Source: Gymnodinialimonas phycosphaerae
GTDB lineage: Bacteria > Pseudomonadota > Alphaproteobacteria > Rhodobacterales > Rhodobacteraceae
Direction of reading: 5' to 3'
NCBI RefSeq assembly: GCF_019195455.1
Contig: NZ_JAIMBW010000001.1
Coordinates: forward strand, 3,562,001-3,626,000
Length of the DNA: 64,000 bases
Positions 17,348 through 27,394 of this stretch are shown one piece after another (position 1 is the stretch's first letter; the number at the start of each line of letters is the position of its first letter). The position numbers were made by a program, and so were the translations under genes. A model generated the notes under the pieces. It was not told the origin of the DNA. It searched no databases and saw only the letters and a program-made list of their open reading frames with translations.

Positions 17348-17947
17348 GTGCACGAGACGATGTATAGCCGTGACGCGAGGGTAAGCCTTATTGCGCTTGG
17401 CGCAAACCTTCCTTCCGGCGGAATGCCGCCTGAAATCAGTGTGCCCCGCGCCATGGGGCGGTTGGTGGAAAAGGTGGGCGGCCCCCATCAGATGAGTCGC
17501 CTGTTCCATACGCCCGCGTTTCCGCCGGGGTCCGGGCCGCGGTTCGTGAACGCGGCTGTGCGAATCGAATGGCGGGGAAAGGCGGGCGAATTGTTGTCGC
17601 TTCTGCACGACATTGAAGAGGAATTCGGCCGCACGCGCGCCCACAGGTGGGAGGCCCGCGTGATGGATCTGGACCTGATCGGGTTGGGGAATGCGATCTT
17701 GCCCGATGCCGCGACCCGCGCCAACTGGGCCAACCTGCCCCCAGAGCGCGCTGCGCAGGTGGTGCCGGATCAGTTGATCCTGCCCCATCCACGCCTGGCC
17801 GAGCGTGGCTTCGTGCTGGTTCCGCTGGCCGATGTGGCGCCCGAGTGGATGGACCCGGCCACGGGTCTGACGGTGGCGCAGATGCTGGCCGCACGCCCCG
17901 ATGCGGAACTGGCCGAGATTCATCCCGTGCCTGTCGCGGCTGAATAA
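17348..17947 (+). CDS. folK: 2-amino-4-hydroxy-6-hydroxymethyldihydropteridine diphosphokinase
   Basis: Transfers pyrophosphate from ATP in folate synthesis. The 199-residue protein shows LIALGANLPSG near the start and the HPPK signature RTRAHRWEARVMDLDLIGLG (RWEAR and DLDLI), with LILPHPRLAERGFVL later. The start is uncertain: GTG at 17348 with AAGGGG upstream, or ATG at 17360, both in frame. rpoZ follows about 85 bases downstream. Confidence 0.94.
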   Translation: MHETMYSRDARVSLIALGANLPSGGMPPEISVPRAMGRLVEKVGGPHQMSRLFHTPAFPPGSGPRFVNAAVRIEWRGKAGELLSLLHDIEEEFGRTRAHRWEARVMDLDLIGLGNAILPDAATRANWANLPPERAAQVVPDQLILPHPRLAERGFVLVPLADVAPEWMDPATGLTVAQMLAARPDAELAEIHPVPVAAE

Positions 17948-18031
17948 GCCTCGAATCCGGTTGTCAACATGGCGCGCCGCGCTTATGTAGCGCCTTTAGC
18001 CCTTAACGGTTTCTAGTCTCTGGAGTGTCCC

Positions 18032-18385
18032 ATGGCCCGCGTCACGGTTGAAGATTGCGTTGATAAGGTCCCGAACCGGTTCGAGTTGGTGATGCTTGCC
18101 GCACACCGCGCTCGCGAAATCGCCGCTGGCGATCCGCTGACGGTTGATCGCGACAACGACAAGAACCCCGTCGTTTCCCTGCGTGAAATCGCGGATGAAA
18201 CGCAAAGTGCCGAAGATCTGCGCGAGCGTCTGATCGAAAGCCATCAGACCCAGATCGAGGTTGATGAGCCCGAAGAAGACGCCATGGCGCTTCTTCAAGG
18301 TGTGGAGCAGGACCGCCCAGCCCAGGACGACATGAGCGAAGAGCAGATGCTGCGCGCGCTTATGGAAGCCCAAGGTCAGAAGTAG
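18032..18385 (+). CDS. rpoZ: RNA polymerase omega subunit
   Basis: Small subunit that aids beta-prime folding and mediates ppGpp binding. It is 117 residues, with the family start [19 protein letters not shown] and [12 protein letters not shown]. An acidic C-terminal extension ([13 protein letters not shown]) is typical of alphaproteobacteria. A TGGAG ribosome-binding site precedes it. The RSH gene follows 5 bases after the stop, a functionally fitting pairing with ppGpp synthesis. Confidence 0.97.
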   Translation: MARVTVEDCVDKVPNRFELVMLAAHRAREIAAGDPLTVDRDNDKNPVVSLREIADETQSAEDLRERLIESHQTQIEVDEPEEDAMALLQGVEQDRPAQDDMSEEQMLRALMEAQGQK

Positions 18386-18390
18386 GCCCT

Positions 18391-20559
18391 GTGGCGGCGG
18401 ACGGTAGGCCAACAGACGACGCGGCCGCTGACAAGGCGATCAGTGTCGATGATCTGCTAGACCTCGTCCGCGCCTACAATCCCAAGACAAAAGAAGCCTT
18501 GATCCGCGATGCTTTCGCCTATGGCGAACAGATGCACGCGGGTCAGACGCGCCACTCCGGCGAGCCGTATTTCTCGCACCCTGTGGCTGTGGCGGCACTT
18601 CTGACAGAACGCCAGTTGGACGATGCCACCATCGTCACCGCGCTCTTGCATGATACCATCGAGGACACACGGTCGACCTATGGCGAGGTGTCCGAAAGGT
18701 TCGGCCCCGAAATCGCCGAGCTGATCGATGGCGTCACCAAGCTGACAAACCTTCAGTTGAGCAACCGCGAAAGCAAGCAGGCGGAAAATTTCCGCAAGCT
18801 GTTCATGGCGATGTCCAAGGACCTGCGGGTGATCCTGGTGAAGCTTGCCGACCGCTTGCACAACATGCGCACGATCCGCCACATGCGCCCGGAAAAGCAG
18901 AAACAGAAGGCCCAGGAGACGATGGACCTTTATGCGCCGCTAGCTGGTCGCATGGGGATGCATTGGATGCGTGAAGAGTTGGAGGACCTCTCGTTTCGGG
19001 TTCTCAACCCCGAGGCGCGCTCGTCGATCCTGCGCCGCTTCATCTCTTTGCAACGCGAAAGCGGCGACGTGATCCCGAAGATCACCGAAGACATCCAGAC
19101 AGTTCTGCAAAAGTTGGGTGTGAAAGCCAGGGTCTATGGCCGTGCGAAGAAACCCTATTCGATCTGGCGCAAGATGCAGGACAAGAAGCTTGCCTTCTCG
19201 CGGCTGTCAGACATCTACGGGTTCCGGGTGATCGTCGACAGTGAAGACGATTGCTACCGGGTAATGGGTGCGATCCACCGGCGGTGGAAGTCGGTGCCCG
19301 GGCGGTTCAAGGATTACATCAGCCAGCCGAAGTCCAACGGATACCGCTCGATCCACACCACGGTGTCGGGGCGTGACGGCAAGCGGGTGGAGGTGCAGAT
19401 CCGCACCCGCCAGATGCACGAGGTGGCCGAGGCCGGTGTCGCTGCTCATTGGGCCTACCGCGACGGCGTGCGGGCGCAAAACCCCTTCGCCGTGGACCCG
19501 GCCAAATGGCTGGAAAGCCTGACCGAGCGGTTCGAGAACGCCGAGGATCACGACGAATTTCTGGAACACGTGAAGTTGGAGATGTATTCCGACCAGGTGT
19601 TCTGTTTCACGCCGAAGGGCGATGTCGTGAAACTGCCACGCGGCGCGACACCGATTGATTTCGCCTATTCGATCCATACGCGGATCGGCCATTCCTGCGT
19701 CGGTGCCAAGGTGGATGGCCTTCGCGTGCCGCTATGGACGCGGCTGAAGAACGGGCAATCCGTTGATATCATAACCGCCGAGGGGCAATCGCCGCAGGCC
19801 ACATGGATCGACATTGCAACGACGGGCCGCGCCAAGGCCGCGATCCGACGGTCCTTGCGAGAGGTCGACCGCGACCGCTTCATCAAGCTGGGTCGGGAAC
19901 TTGCGCGTGTGGCGTTCGAGCAGATCGACAAGAAGGCGACCGAAAAGGCGCTGAACACCGCTGCCAAGGCGCTGGCGCTTGCCAATGGGGACGAGGTGCT
20001 GGCGCGCATCGGCTCGGCCGAGTTGAGCGCGCGGCAGGTGGTTGCCGAACTCTATCCAGAGCTGGCCAATACCGACGATGCCTCGGTCATCGAGGGCACG
20101 CGCGCCGTCATCGGTCTGCCACCGGGTGCGCGCACCTTGCGGGCGCAATGCTGCCAGCCCGTTCCCGGAGAGCGTATCGTCGGCATCACCTACCACGGCA
20201 AGGGGCCTGTGGTGCACGCCATTGATTGCCCCGCCCTGGCCGATTTCGATGATCAGCCCGACCGCTGGATCGACCTGCATTGGACCGAGGGTCGACACGC
20301 GCCGGAACACAATGTGACGGTGGAAGTCACGCTGTCGAACGGGATTGGCGTACTGGGTCGGATCTGCACCCTGATCGGAGAGCAGAATGCCAATATCTCG
20401 GACCTGCACTTCATTGACCGCAAACCGGATTTCTTTCGTCTTCTCATTGATATGGACGTGCGCGACGCTGAACACCTGCATGCCGTGATGATGGCGGTGG
20501 AGGCTGATTCCGATGTTGCCACGCTAGATCGCTTCCGTGATCTGGACCGGAGGCCGTAA
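18391..20559 (+). CDS. Bifunctional (p)ppGpp synthetase/hydrolase (RSH)
   Basis: Single RSH enzyme of the stringent response, 722 residues. The hydrolase HD domain carries GEPYFSHPVAVA and HDTIEDT (residues about 50-200). The synthetase domain holds YRSIHTTVSG and QIRTRQMHEVAE (about 250-360). Then come the TGS (FTPKGDVVKLPRGATPIDFAY, about 395-455) and a C-terminal ACT domain (about 645-715). All hydrolase and synthetase signatures are intact, so both activities are expected. GTG start at 18391, 5 bases after rpoZ. The name rel or spoT varies by group, so no symbol is given. Confidence 0.97.
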   Translation: MAADGRPTDDAAADKAISVDDLLDLVRAYNPKTKEALIRDAFAYGEQMHAGQTRHSGEPYFSHPVAVAALLTERQLDDATIVTALLHDTIEDTRSTYGEVSERFGPEIAELIDGVTKLTNLQLSNRESKQAENFRKLFMAMSKDLRVILVKLADRLHNMRTIRHMRPEKQKQKAQETMDLYAPLAGRMGMHWMREELEDLSFRVLNPEARSSILRRFISLQRESGDVIPKITEDIQTVLQKLGVKARVYGRAKKPYSIWRKMQDKKLAFSRLSDIYGFRVIVDSEDDCYRVMGAIHRRWKSVPGRFKDYISQPKSNGYRSIHTTVSGRDGKRVEVQIRTRQMHEVAEAGVAAHWAYRDGVRAQNPFAVDPAKWLESLTERFENAEDHDEFLEHVKLEMYSDQVFCFTPKGDVVKLPRGATPIDFAYSIHTRIGHSCVGAKVDGLRVPLWTRLKNGQSVDIITAEGQSPQATWIDIATTGRAKAAIRRSLREVDRDRFIKLGRELARVAFEQIDKKATEKALNTAAKALALANGDEVLARIGSAELSARQVVAELYPELANTDDASVIEGTRAVIGLPPGARTLRAQCCQPVPGERIVGITYHGKGPVVHAIDCPALADFDDQPDRWIDLHWTEGRHAPEHNVTVEVTLSNGIGVLGRICTLIGEQNANISDLHFIDRKPDFFRLLIDMDVRDAEHLHAVMMAVEADSDVATLDRFRDLDRRP

Positions 20560-20622
20560 GAGGTCCATATCTATGCGAAACGCGCCGGTGAGGGACGACC
20601 GGCGAGAGGAGGCGAAGCACGC

Positions 20623-21255
20623 GTGTTCAGACGGCGCGACTATAGACCGTGGTATCGTATCATCCTGGAGGTTCTCTGGCCTCGGGGCGGGTGGCTGCGC
20701 GCGGCTCAATACGTGCAGCACCGCATGCGTCGACTGCCGGGCACCCCGGAACAGATTGCACGCGGTGTCTTCGCCGGTGCGGTGACAGTGTTCACCCCCT
20801 TTTTCGGCCTGCATTTCGTTATCGCGGCGCTTCTGGCGCGAGCCATGCGCGGCTCGATCTTCGCCGCCCTGCTGGCGACCTTCATCGGTAACCCGCTGAC
20901 CTACGTGCCGATTGCGGCGATATCGCTGAACCTCGGTCACTTCATGTTGGGCTCGCGCCCCTCGGTGGGCGTGAATGACAGCCTGTTTCACCGCTTCGGC
21001 GGGGCCTCACGGGATTTGTGGCATAATCTAAAGGCGATTTTCACCCCCGAGCGCGCTCATTGGGGCGAATTGCAGATCTTCTGGGACACCGTCGTCTGGC
21101 CGTGGACAGTCGGCGGTATACTTCCGGGGCTGATCACGGGCATCATTTGCTATTACCTGACGGTGCCGGTCGTGCGCGCTTACCAGAAAAGCCGGGCTGC
21201 GCGGTTGCGAAAGAAATTGGACAAGCTGCGAAAGCAGGCGGAAGCGGCGGAGTAG
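20623..21255 (+). CDS. DUF2062 membrane protein
   Basis: A 210-residue inner-membrane protein with two to four hydrophobic stretches. The DUF2062 core is recognisable: GTPEQIARGVFAGAVTVFTP and then FFGLHFVIAALLARA, ATFIGNPLTYVPIA. Basic C-terminal tail (RAARLRKKLDKLRKQ). GTG start at 20623 with GAGAGGAGG upstream. Function unknown. It lies between RSH and pdxJ on the same strand. Confidence 0.88.
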   Translation: MFRRRDYRPWYRIILEVLWPRGGWLRAAQYVQHRMRRLPGTPEQIARGVFAGAVTVFTPFFGLHFVIAALLARAMRGSIFAALLATFIGNPLTYVPIAAISLNLGHFMLGSRPSVGVNDSLFHRFGGASRDLWHNLKAIFTPERAHWGELQIFWDTVVWPWTVGGILPGLITGIICYYLTVPVVRAYQKSRAARLRKKLDKLRKQAEAAE

Positions 21256-21301
21256 GCGCGTGCTCAAGTCGTCCGAAGGGCGATAGCGCAATAAAGGAAG
21301 C

Positions 21302-22045
21302 ATGATGGAAAAGCTGAGACTGGGCGTGAACATCGACCACGTGGCAACCCTGCGTAATGCGCGGGGCGGCGCGTTACCCGATCCGGTGCGCGCCGCTGTG
21401 CTGGCCGAGAAGGCCGGAGCCGACGGTATCACGGCGCATCTGCGCGAAGATCGCCGCCATATCCGCGACGCCGACATCGCCGCGATCATGGAGGCGATCA
21501 CCATCCCGCTGAATTTCGAGATGGCGGCCACCGATGAGATGCAGAAGATCGCGCTTGGCCATATGCCGCACGCCGCCTGCATCGTGCCAGAACGCCGGGA
21601 AGAGCGCACGACCGAGGGCGGGCTTGAAGTGGCGGGCGACGACAACCGCCTGGCGGACTACATCGCCCCCCTGCGCGACGCAGGCATTCGCGTGTCGCTT
21701 TTCATCGCGGCAGAGCGGTCTCAGATCGAAGCCGCGGCGCGCATCGGCGCCCCGGTGATCGAGCTGCACACGGGCGCCTATTGCGACCATGATGCCGAGG
21801 GCGACATCGCCGCCCGAGATGCCGAATTGAAACGCCTGATCAGAGGCGCGAAACTGGGTGTAGAGTTGGGGCTGGAGGTGCACATGGGCCATGGCCTTAA
21901 CTATGACACCGTCGCCCCCATCGCCGCCCTGCCCGAAGTGGCCGAGCTGAACATCGGCCATTTCCTGATCGGAGAAGCGGTGTTCGTGGGCCTTGAGGCC
22001 GCCATGGCCGAGATGCGTGCCCGCATGGATGCGGCACGCGCCTGA
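21302..22045 (+). CDS. pdxJ: Pyridoxine 5'-phosphate synthase
   Basis: Condenses 3-amino-2-oxopropyl phosphate with deoxyxylulose 5-phosphate to form pyridoxine 5'-phosphate. The 247-residue TIM barrel starts [23 protein letters not shown] ([13 protein letters not shown] is the family signature). [11 protein letters not shown] and [11 protein letters not shown] are the phosphate-binding loops. Ribosome-binding site AAAGGAAG. It heads the pdxJ-secreted protein-acpS-lepB-rnc-era unit. Confidence 0.97.
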   Translation: MMEKLRLGVNIDHVATLRNARGGALPDPVRAAVLAEKAGADGITAHLREDRRHIRDADIAAIMEAITIPLNFEMAATDEMQKIALGHMPHAACIVPERREERTTEGGLEVAGDDNRLADYIAPLRDAGIRVSLFIAAERSQIEAAARIGAPVIELHTGAYCDHDAEGDIAARDAELKRLIRGAKLGVELGLEVHMGHGLNYDTVAPIAALPEVAELNIGHFLIGEAVFVGLEAAMAEMRARMDAARA

Positions 22046-22057
22046 GGGAGTGTTGAG

Positions 22058-22492
22058 ATGAAACGGATTGCCCTGACCCTTGCCGCTTGCACGGCGTTCG
22101 CAGCCCCGGCGCAGGCCTTCATCACGGCCCCCTGCGGGCCTGAGTTCACACCGCTCACCATCACCGAGCCTTGGGAAGAAAACACCCGGACCTTCGCCAA
22201 CGGTGCAATCCGCATATTCGAGATATTCATCGATCCCAACGTGGCCTCGGGCGCGGCGCTTGGCATTCTGCACCCGGCGGGCTCTGGCGAAGAGTATAGA
22301 ACCTGCACCGCGATCTACCAAAGCGCCGAGTTCCGGTTCTTCGCGCAGGCTTTTGTGGCCGAGGCGACGGCTTTCTATGATCCTGCGGTCGGATTGATCA
22401 TCACGGTGCCGATCGCCGACGCGGGCCATGACGGGCCGGTCATGGTGCGGTTTGCCGTCAATCAGACGACCGGTGTGGTGAGCTTGCTTTGA
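22058..22492 (+). CDS. Small secreted protein of unknown function
   Basis: A 144-residue protein with a clear signal peptide ([20 protein letters not shown], cleavage after AQA). Two Cys in the mature part (TAPCGPEF and EYRTCTAIY) may form a disulfide. No family recognised. It starts 12 bases after pdxJ and its TGA overlaps the TTG start of acpS (TTGA), so it is translated with acpS. Its position in the pdxJ-acpS operon seems conserved in this bacterial group (recalled). Confidence 0.8.
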   Translation: MKRIALTLAACTAFAAPAQAFITAPCGPEFTPLTITEPWEENTRTFANGAIRIFEIFIDPNVASGAALGILHPAGSGEEYRTCTAIYQSAEFRFFAQAFVAEATAFYDPAVGLIITVPIADAGHDGPVMVRFAVNQTTGVVSLL

Positions 22493-22941
22493 TCCTTGGC
22501 ATCGGGACCGACCTCGCCAATATCGAGCGGATCGAGCGCACGCTGGAGCGTTTCGGCGACCGCTTTCGCAACCGTGTGTTTACCGAGCGCGAACAGGCGC
22601 GGGCTGAACGGATGCAGGATCCCGCCGCCGTCTATGCCAAGCGTTGGGCGGCGAAAGAGGCGTGTTCCAAGGCGCTGGGCACGGGGCTTCGAATGGGGAT
22701 CGCGTGGAAGGACATGTCTGTCAGCAACCTGCCCACCGGCCAGCCGGTGATGGAGGTTACGGGCTGGGCGCGCGACCGGCTCGACCAGATGACGCCCGAG
22801 GGCTACGGCGCGGTGATCCATGTAACACTGACCGACGATCACCCCTGGGCGCAGGCGATGGTAGTGATCGAGGCGTTGACGCAGCAAGAGGCGGCGTTGC
22901 GGCCCAAAGTGGCAAGCGTTCCACGGCGTAACATGGGTTAG
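22489..22941 (+). CDS. acpS: Holo-[acyl-carrier-protein] synthase
   Basis: Transfers 4'-phosphopantetheine from CoA to ACP. The 150-residue protein has the family N-terminus [14 protein letters not shown] with the metal-binding Asp, plus [12 protein letters not shown] and the [12 protein letters not shown] motif with the catalytic Glu/Lys. The start is TTG, overlapping the upstream stop by 4 bases, with no ATG nearby that would keep the GIGTD motif. A rare start codon is consistent with translational coupling. Confidence 0.95.
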   Translation: MILGIGTDLANIERIERTLERFGDRFRNRVFTEREQARAERMQDPAAVYAKRWAAKEACSKALGTGLRMGIAWKDMSVSNLPTGQPVMEVTGWARDRLDQMTPEGYGAVIHVTLTDDHPWAQAMVVIEALTQQEAALRPKVASVPRRNMG

Positions 22942-22956
22942 GCTTGGTTGGCGGAT

Positions 22957-23003
22957 CGCTGGGGGACCAGTCCCCCAGACCCCCTGGGATATTTGCAGAA
23001 CGG
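22957..23003. repeat. Intergenic hairpin element (copy 2)
   Basis: Contains CTGGGGGA (22959-22966), CCAG loop, TCCCCCAG (22971-22978), then ACCCCCTGGGATATTTGCAG. It matches the pattern of the element at 9567-9614 in the stem, the ACCCC tail and the AT-rich end. It lies between acpS and lepB and could act as a processing or terminator structure. Confidence 0.6.
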
Positions 23004-23092
23004 GGAAGGGGCGGGTCGTTTGCTTGACTTGCCCGACAGGACACGGGAAAGAACGGCCCTGAGCAAACCGTAGAACAAGGAAGGGCAGCCCC

Positions 23093-23872
23093 ATGGCAGA
23101 ATCTGAGGGCGGCATCATGGAGACGGTCAAGACCGTCGTCTGGGCGCTGGTGATTGCGGGCATCTTCCGCACGCTGTTCTTTCAACCATTCTGGATCCCG
23201 TCCGGTTCGATGAAGGACACGTTGCTGATTGGTGACTTCCTGTTCGTCAACAAGATGGCCTACGGCTATTCGCGCCACTCTTGCCCATTCTCCATGTGTC
23301 CGTTCGAGGGGCGCATTTTCGGCTCGGACCCCGAGCGGGGCGATGTGGTCGTGTTCCGCCACCCGACCAATGGCACAGATTTCATCAAGCGGGTGATCGG
23401 CCTGCCCGGTGACCGGGTGCAAGTCATCGACGGCGTGTTGCACCTGAACGGCGAGCCCGTGCGCCTGACACCTCAAGAGCCGTTTGAGGAAATCGCCGAA
23501 GCCCAAGGGCCCCAAGGACACGTGCCGCGCTGTTCCAACGCGCCCGTGGGGGCCGGTGGCATCTGCGCCAAGGAACGTGCCACGGAAGAACTTCCGGGGG
23601 GTGTCACCCATTCGATCCTGAACATTCAGGACGGCTCACGCGGGGATAATACGCCCGAATTCGTTGTGCCCGAGGGACATTTCTTCGTCATGGGCGACAA
23701 CCGCGACAACTCCATCGACTCGCGCTTCCCGCAGTCCATCGGCGGCGTTGGCTTCGTGCCGGCCGAGAACCTACTGGGCCGTGCCGATCGGGTGATCTTC
23801 TCGTCTGCGGGTCAGCGGATGATCTACTTCTGGACATGGCGCTCGGATCGTTTCTTCCGGGCCATCGACTAG
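23093..23872 (+). CDS. lepB: Signal peptidase I
   Basis: Inner-membrane serine protease removing signal peptides. The 259-residue protein has one N-terminal membrane segment ([19 protein letters not shown]), the nucleophile in [14 protein letters not shown] (Ser39), the general base Lys99 ([11 protein letters not shown]), and the box [11 protein letters not shown]. The insert between strands includes three Cys ([15 protein letters not shown] region). It is followed immediately by rnc (4-base gap), the standard lepB-rnc-era order. Confidence 0.97.
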   Translation: MAESEGGIMETVKTVVWALVIAGIFRTLFFQPFWIPSGSMKDTLLIGDFLFVNKMAYGYSRHSCPFSMCPFEGRIFGSDPERGDVVVFRHPTNGTDFIKRVIGLPGDRVQVIDGVLHLNGEPVRLTPQEPFEEIAEAQGPQGHVPRCSNAPVGAGGICAKERATEELPGGVTHSILNIQDGSRGDNTPEFVVPEGHFFVMGDNRDNSIDSRFPQSIGGVGFVPAENLLGRADRVIFSSAGQRMIYFWTWRSDRFFRAID

Positions 23873-23876
23873 CGCC

Positions 23877-24563
23877 ATGAAGCCCTCGCGGGAGCTTTTG
23901 GCCTTCATGGACCGCTTGGGGTACGTATTCGACGACCCCGCATTGCTTGCGCGCGCGTTGACCCACTCGTCCCTGTCGTCGCCCACGCGGGGTGACAACC
24001 AACGGATGGAATTCCTGGGTGACCGTGTTTTGGGCCTTGTCATGGCCGAGGCGGTTCTTGCGGCAGACCCAGAAGCCAAGGAGGGCACCCTCGCCCCCCG
24101 CTTCAACGCACTGGTCCGCAAGGAAGCTTGCGCCGACGTGGCCCGCCAGATCGACCTTGGCGCTGCGATGCGTCTTGGCAAATCCGAGATGTCGGCAGGC
24201 GGCCGCCGTCGCATGGCGCTTCTGGGCGACGCGATGGAGGCGGTGATTGCCGCCGTCTACCTTGATGGCGGCTTCGGCGCTGCGCGCGATCTTGTGACAC
24301 GGCTCTGGGCCGAGCGGGTCGCCCATGTCGAAGACGACGCCCGGGATGCGAAAACCGCATTGCAGGAATGGGCGCAAGCCCGCCGCATGGACCCACCCAC
24401 CTACACCGAGGTGGCCCGCACCGGTCCCGATCACGCGCCGGTTTTCCGGGTCCGTGTCACGTTGTCCTCTGGCCAGCACGCCGAGGCCGAGGCCAAGGCC
24501 AAACGTCAGGCCGAGCAGATGGCCGCCAATGCGCTGCTTGCGCAGGTCGAGCACGCCCGCTGA
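23877..24563 (+). CDS. rnc: Ribonuclease III
   Basis: Double-strand-specific endonuclease for rRNA and mRNA processing. The 228-residue protein has the catalytic box [18 protein letters not shown] and the second acidic site [18 protein letters not shown], then a C-terminal double-stranded RNA-binding domain (from [10 protein letters not shown] to [10 protein letters not shown]). Standard size. It is followed by a gap of about 150 bases before era. Confidence 0.97.
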   Translation: MKPSRELLAFMDRLGYVFDDPALLARALTHSSLSSPTRGDNQRMEFLGDRVLGLVMAEAVLAADPEAKEGTLAPRFNALVRKEACADVARQIDLGAAMRLGKSEMSAGGRRRMALLGDAMEAVIAAVYLDGGFGAARDLVTRLWAERVAHVEDDARDAKTALQEWAQARRMDPPTYTEVARTGPDHAPVFRVRVTLSSGQHAEAEAKAKRQAEQMAANALLAQVEHAR

Positions 24564-24716
24564 CATCCCAGGCGCGCCGCTTCCCCCTTCATCTTGCAAA
24601 ATACAACTCAATCCCGCCCTTTCCCCCAAGTGCAACCGCCACCATGGGGCTTGCCCCCTTACCTCACGCGCCAAATCCAGCTATGCCGCGATACAACGCA
24701 TCCAAAGGATACCCCC

Positions 24717-25625
24717 ATGCCCACACGCGCCGGTTTCATTGCCCTGATCGGAGAGCCCAACGCCGGTAAATCCACGCTCCTCAATCGCATGGTCGGCGCG
24801 AAGGTCTCTATCGTGACTCATAAGGTGCAGACCACACGCGCGCGCCTGCGCGGCGTGGCGATGGAAGGCGACAGCCAGTTGGTGTTCGTGGACACCCCGG
24901 GCCTCTTCCGCCCCAAGCGCAGGCTTGACCGCGCGATGGTGGCGGCGGCCTGGACCGGGGCCTCGGACGCCGATGTCGTGGTGCTGCTGATCGAGGCGAC
25001 GCGTGGGTTGACCGAGGGCGTTCAGGCGATCCTCGATGGCCTCAAGGAACGCACTGGCGACCGCAAGGTTGCCTTGGCGATCAACAAGATCGATCGGGTC
25101 GAAGCCCCCGTTCTGTTGAAGTTGGCCGAGACGCTGAATGCCGCTTATCCGTTTGACGAGACCTACATGATCTCGGCCGAGAAGGGCCACGGCATCAAGG
25201 AGCTTCGGGCGTGGCTTGCCGCAGAGATGCCTGAAGGCCCGTGGCTTTACCCCGAAGATCAGATCGCCGACCTGCCCCTTCGCATGATCGCCGCCGAGAT
25301 GACCCGTGAAAAGTTGACCCTGCGTTTGCATCAGGAACTGCCCTATCAGTTGACCGTCGAGACCGAGGCCTGGGAAAACCGCAAGGACGGCTCGGCCAAG
25401 ATTGACCAGGTGATCTACGTGGCGCGGGACGGCCATAAGGGCATTTTGTTGGGAAAGGGCGGCGAGACGATCAAATCCGTCTCGAAGGCCGCGCGCGAGG
25501 AGATCGCGGAATTCGTCGGCCACCCGGTGCATCTGTTCTTGCAGGTGAAGGTCCGGCCCGGCTGGCTGGAGGAATCCGAGCGCTATTCGGAAATGGGTCT
25601 CAACTTCAAAGACGGGAACGCATGA
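24717..25625 (+). CDS. era: GTPase Era
   Basis: Ribosome-assembly GTPase binding the 3' end of 16S rRNA. The 302-residue protein has G1 GEPNAGKST, the switch I HKVQTT, G3 DTPGLF, G4 NKID, and a C-terminal KH domain (KGILLGKGGETIKSV). The start MPTRAGFIALIG is chosen over an upstream in-frame ATG (24594), which would add about 41 low-complexity residues. The stop overlaps the DUF1491 start (ATGA). Confidence 0.97.
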   Translation: MPTRAGFIALIGEPNAGKSTLLNRMVGAKVSIVTHKVQTTRARLRGVAMEGDSQLVFVDTPGLFRPKRRLDRAMVAAAWTGASDADVVVLLIEATRGLTEGVQAILDGLKERTGDRKVALAINKIDRVEAPVLLKLAETLNAAYPFDETYMISAEKGHGIKELRAWLAAEMPEGPWLYPEDQIADLPLRMIAAEMTREKLTLRLHQELPYQLTVETEAWENRKDGSAKIDQVIYVARDGHKGILLGKGGETIKSVSKAAREEIAEFVGHPVHLFLQVKVRPGWLEESERYSEMGLNFKDGNA

Positions 25626-25954
25626 CCCCGCGCCTGACGGCAGATTTCTGGGTCGCGGCCTATCTGGCGCGGCTGCGGTTGGCGGATATCCCGGTGTTCA
25701 TTGTCGCGCGGGGCGATGCAACGGCAGGGGCGGTGTTGGTGAAACAGTCGCCTCTGGATGGCACGGCCACTCTTTATCAGCGCAGCTTCGACCCGATGAC
25801 CGGCGCGCGCGAATGGATGGTGCTGTCCGAAGGGCCCGAGGCCGACGTGGACGCCGCAATTGCCCGTCAGAAAAGCTTCGACCCGGATCTATGGGTGATC
25901 GAGGTGGAGGATCGGGACGGGCGGCACTTGCTGGATCAGCCGGGACTGGATTAA
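25622..25954 (+). CDS. DUF1491 family protein
   Basis: A 110-residue soluble protein with the DUF1491 pattern: FWVAAYLARLRLADIPVFIV at the start, RGDATAGAVLVK, and a C-terminal DPDLWVIEVEDRDGRHLL. Function unknown, but it sits between era and recO in many alphaproteobacteria (recalled). It is co-translated with era through a 4-base ATGA overlap. The gene ends convergent on a membrane-protein gene on the other strand, overlapping by 4 bases. Confidence 0.9.
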   Translation: MTPRLTADFWVAAYLARLRLADIPVFIVARGDATAGAVLVKQSPLDGTATLYQRSFDPMTGAREWMVLSEGPEADVDAAIARQKSFDPDLWVIEVEDRDGRHLLDQPGLD

Positions 25955-26568
25955 CGGTCGGCGAAGCGGGCGGCCATCACGAAAATCACCCCCCCGATCA
26001 ACATGACGATAAGTAGCCCCGCAAGGTTTGTGGCCACCACGAGCGATGATTTCTCAGACAGGTCCATGAACGGATAGGGATAGGTGCCGTCCCGCGCGCC
26101 GCGCGCCAGCGCATAGGCCACGTAGACGCAGGGCCAGACGATGAATGTCGGCAGGTCGCGGTAGTGCAGGTTGTGCTTGGGCGCGAAGGCGATCCACCAC
26201 AGGACGCAGGCGACGGGCACGACGCTGTGCAGGCCCTGATCGGCCCAGGCCCCGATACCCACGTAGGTTGTGATATCCGACAGCAGCACGTGATACACAA
26301 TACTGACAATAACCATTGCAAGGGTCAGCGCGGCGATCCACGCGTCGTCCACCCCGTCGCGGCGCAGGGCGGCGGTGGCAAACGTGATCACAACCGCCAG
26401 ATGCGTGAGGATGGTGAAGAACCGCGCCATGCCCCAGGCGGTCGCGGCCACGTCTCCGTAGCGTGCCGTGTCGAGGTTGTAGCAAAACATCGCGGCCACG
26501 GACCCAAACGCCAGAAGCGCGATGACCATGGCCGTCCAGCGGGCGCGAGGAGAGAGTGCCGAGAACAT
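25951..26568 (-). CDS. Pr6Pr family membrane protein
   Basis: A 205-residue protein with six predicted membrane helices. Family features include [33 protein letters not shown] and YPYPFMDL, the Pro-Tyr-Pro-Phe motif of Pr6Pr proteins. Function unknown. The start at 26568 has AAGGG spaced 8 bases; a GTG two codons upstream is possible. It interrupts the era-DUF1491-recO order on the opposite strand. Confidence 0.87.
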   Translation of the reverse strand: MFSALSPRARWTAMVIALLAFGSVAAMFCYNLDTARYGDVAATAWGMARFFTILTHLAVVITFATAALRRDGVDDAWIAALTLAMVIVSIVYHVLLSDITTYVGIGAWADQGLHSVVPVACVLWWIAFAPKHNLHYRDLPTFIVWPCVYVAYALARGARDGTYPYPFMDLSEKSSLVVATNLAGLLIVMLIGGVIFVMAARFADR

Positions 26569-26662
26569 ATTCACACCCTTGCCATGGCCCCGCGCGCAGT
26601 TTCAACTGAGCGGGATCATTTTTCCCGTGCGCTGTGGGCAGCAAGCCGCAATAGTCCAGGCC

Positions 26663-27394
26663 ATGGAATGGCGTGCAGATGGGATCCTTCTGGCCGTGCG
26701 GCGACATGGCGAATCCTCCGCCATCATCGAGGTGTTCACAGAAGCACATGGTCGCCACGCGGGCGTTGTGCACGGTGGGGCATCGCGCAAGATGGCGCCT
26801 GTCTTGCAGGTCGGCGCGCAGTTGGACGCGACGTGGCGGGCGCGGCTCTCGGAGCATCTGGGCAGCTTCACCGTCGAGGTGCGCAAGGGCCGGGCGGCGG
26901 ACGCGATGGGTGATCGGATCGCCTTGGCGGGGCTGTCGTCAATCTGCGCTTTGCTGTCATTCACCTTGCCCGAGCGTGCGGCTTATCCCGGCCTCTATGC
27001 CCGCAGCCTCGCCGTGCTGGATGGCCTTGGGGCCGAACGGTGGGCCGAGGCTTACCTGGGGTGGGAGATGGCGCTACTGGCCGAGATGGGCTTTGGCCTT
27101 GACCTGTCGCAATGCGCGGTCAGCGGTGTGACGCAAGACCTTGCCTATATCTCTCCGCGGACCGGCCGGGCCGTGTCGCGGTCGGCGGCAGGGGAATGGG
27201 TGGACAAGTTGTTGCCCCTGTCCCCCGCGCTGGAGGGGATGGCGAACGGTCTGACTGATGTGATCGAGGGGCTACGCGTGACGGGGCATTTCCTTGAAAA
27301 CCATCTGGCCCCCAGCCTTGGGGACCGCGCCTTGCCCGCTGCGCGGCAACGGTTGGTGGCGGCGCTGGTGCGGGCCGCTCAGGACAGGGGGTAG
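26663..27394 (+). CDS. recO: DNA repair protein RecO
   Basis: Loads RecA with RecR in the RecFOR pathway. The 243-residue protein starts [21 protein letters not shown] with the N-terminal OB fold ([20 protein letters not shown] region) and a helical C-terminal part. The zinc-binding cysteines seen in some RecO proteins are reduced to one (SQCAVSG). The start is set by the family N-terminus rather than the longer open frame from 26522. The 3' end overlaps thpR on the other strand by 16 bases. Confidence 0.92.
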   Translation: MEWRADGILLAVRRHGESSAIIEVFTEAHGRHAGVVHGGASRKMAPVLQVGAQLDATWRARLSEHLGSFTVEVRKGRAADAMGDRIALAGLSSICALLSFTLPERAAYPGLYARSLAVLDGLGAERWAEAYLGWEMALLAEMGFGLDLSQCAVSGVTQDLAYISPRTGRAVSRSAAGEWVDKLLPLSPALEGMANGLTDVIEGLRVTGHFLENHLAPSLGDRALPAARQRLVAALVRAAQDRG

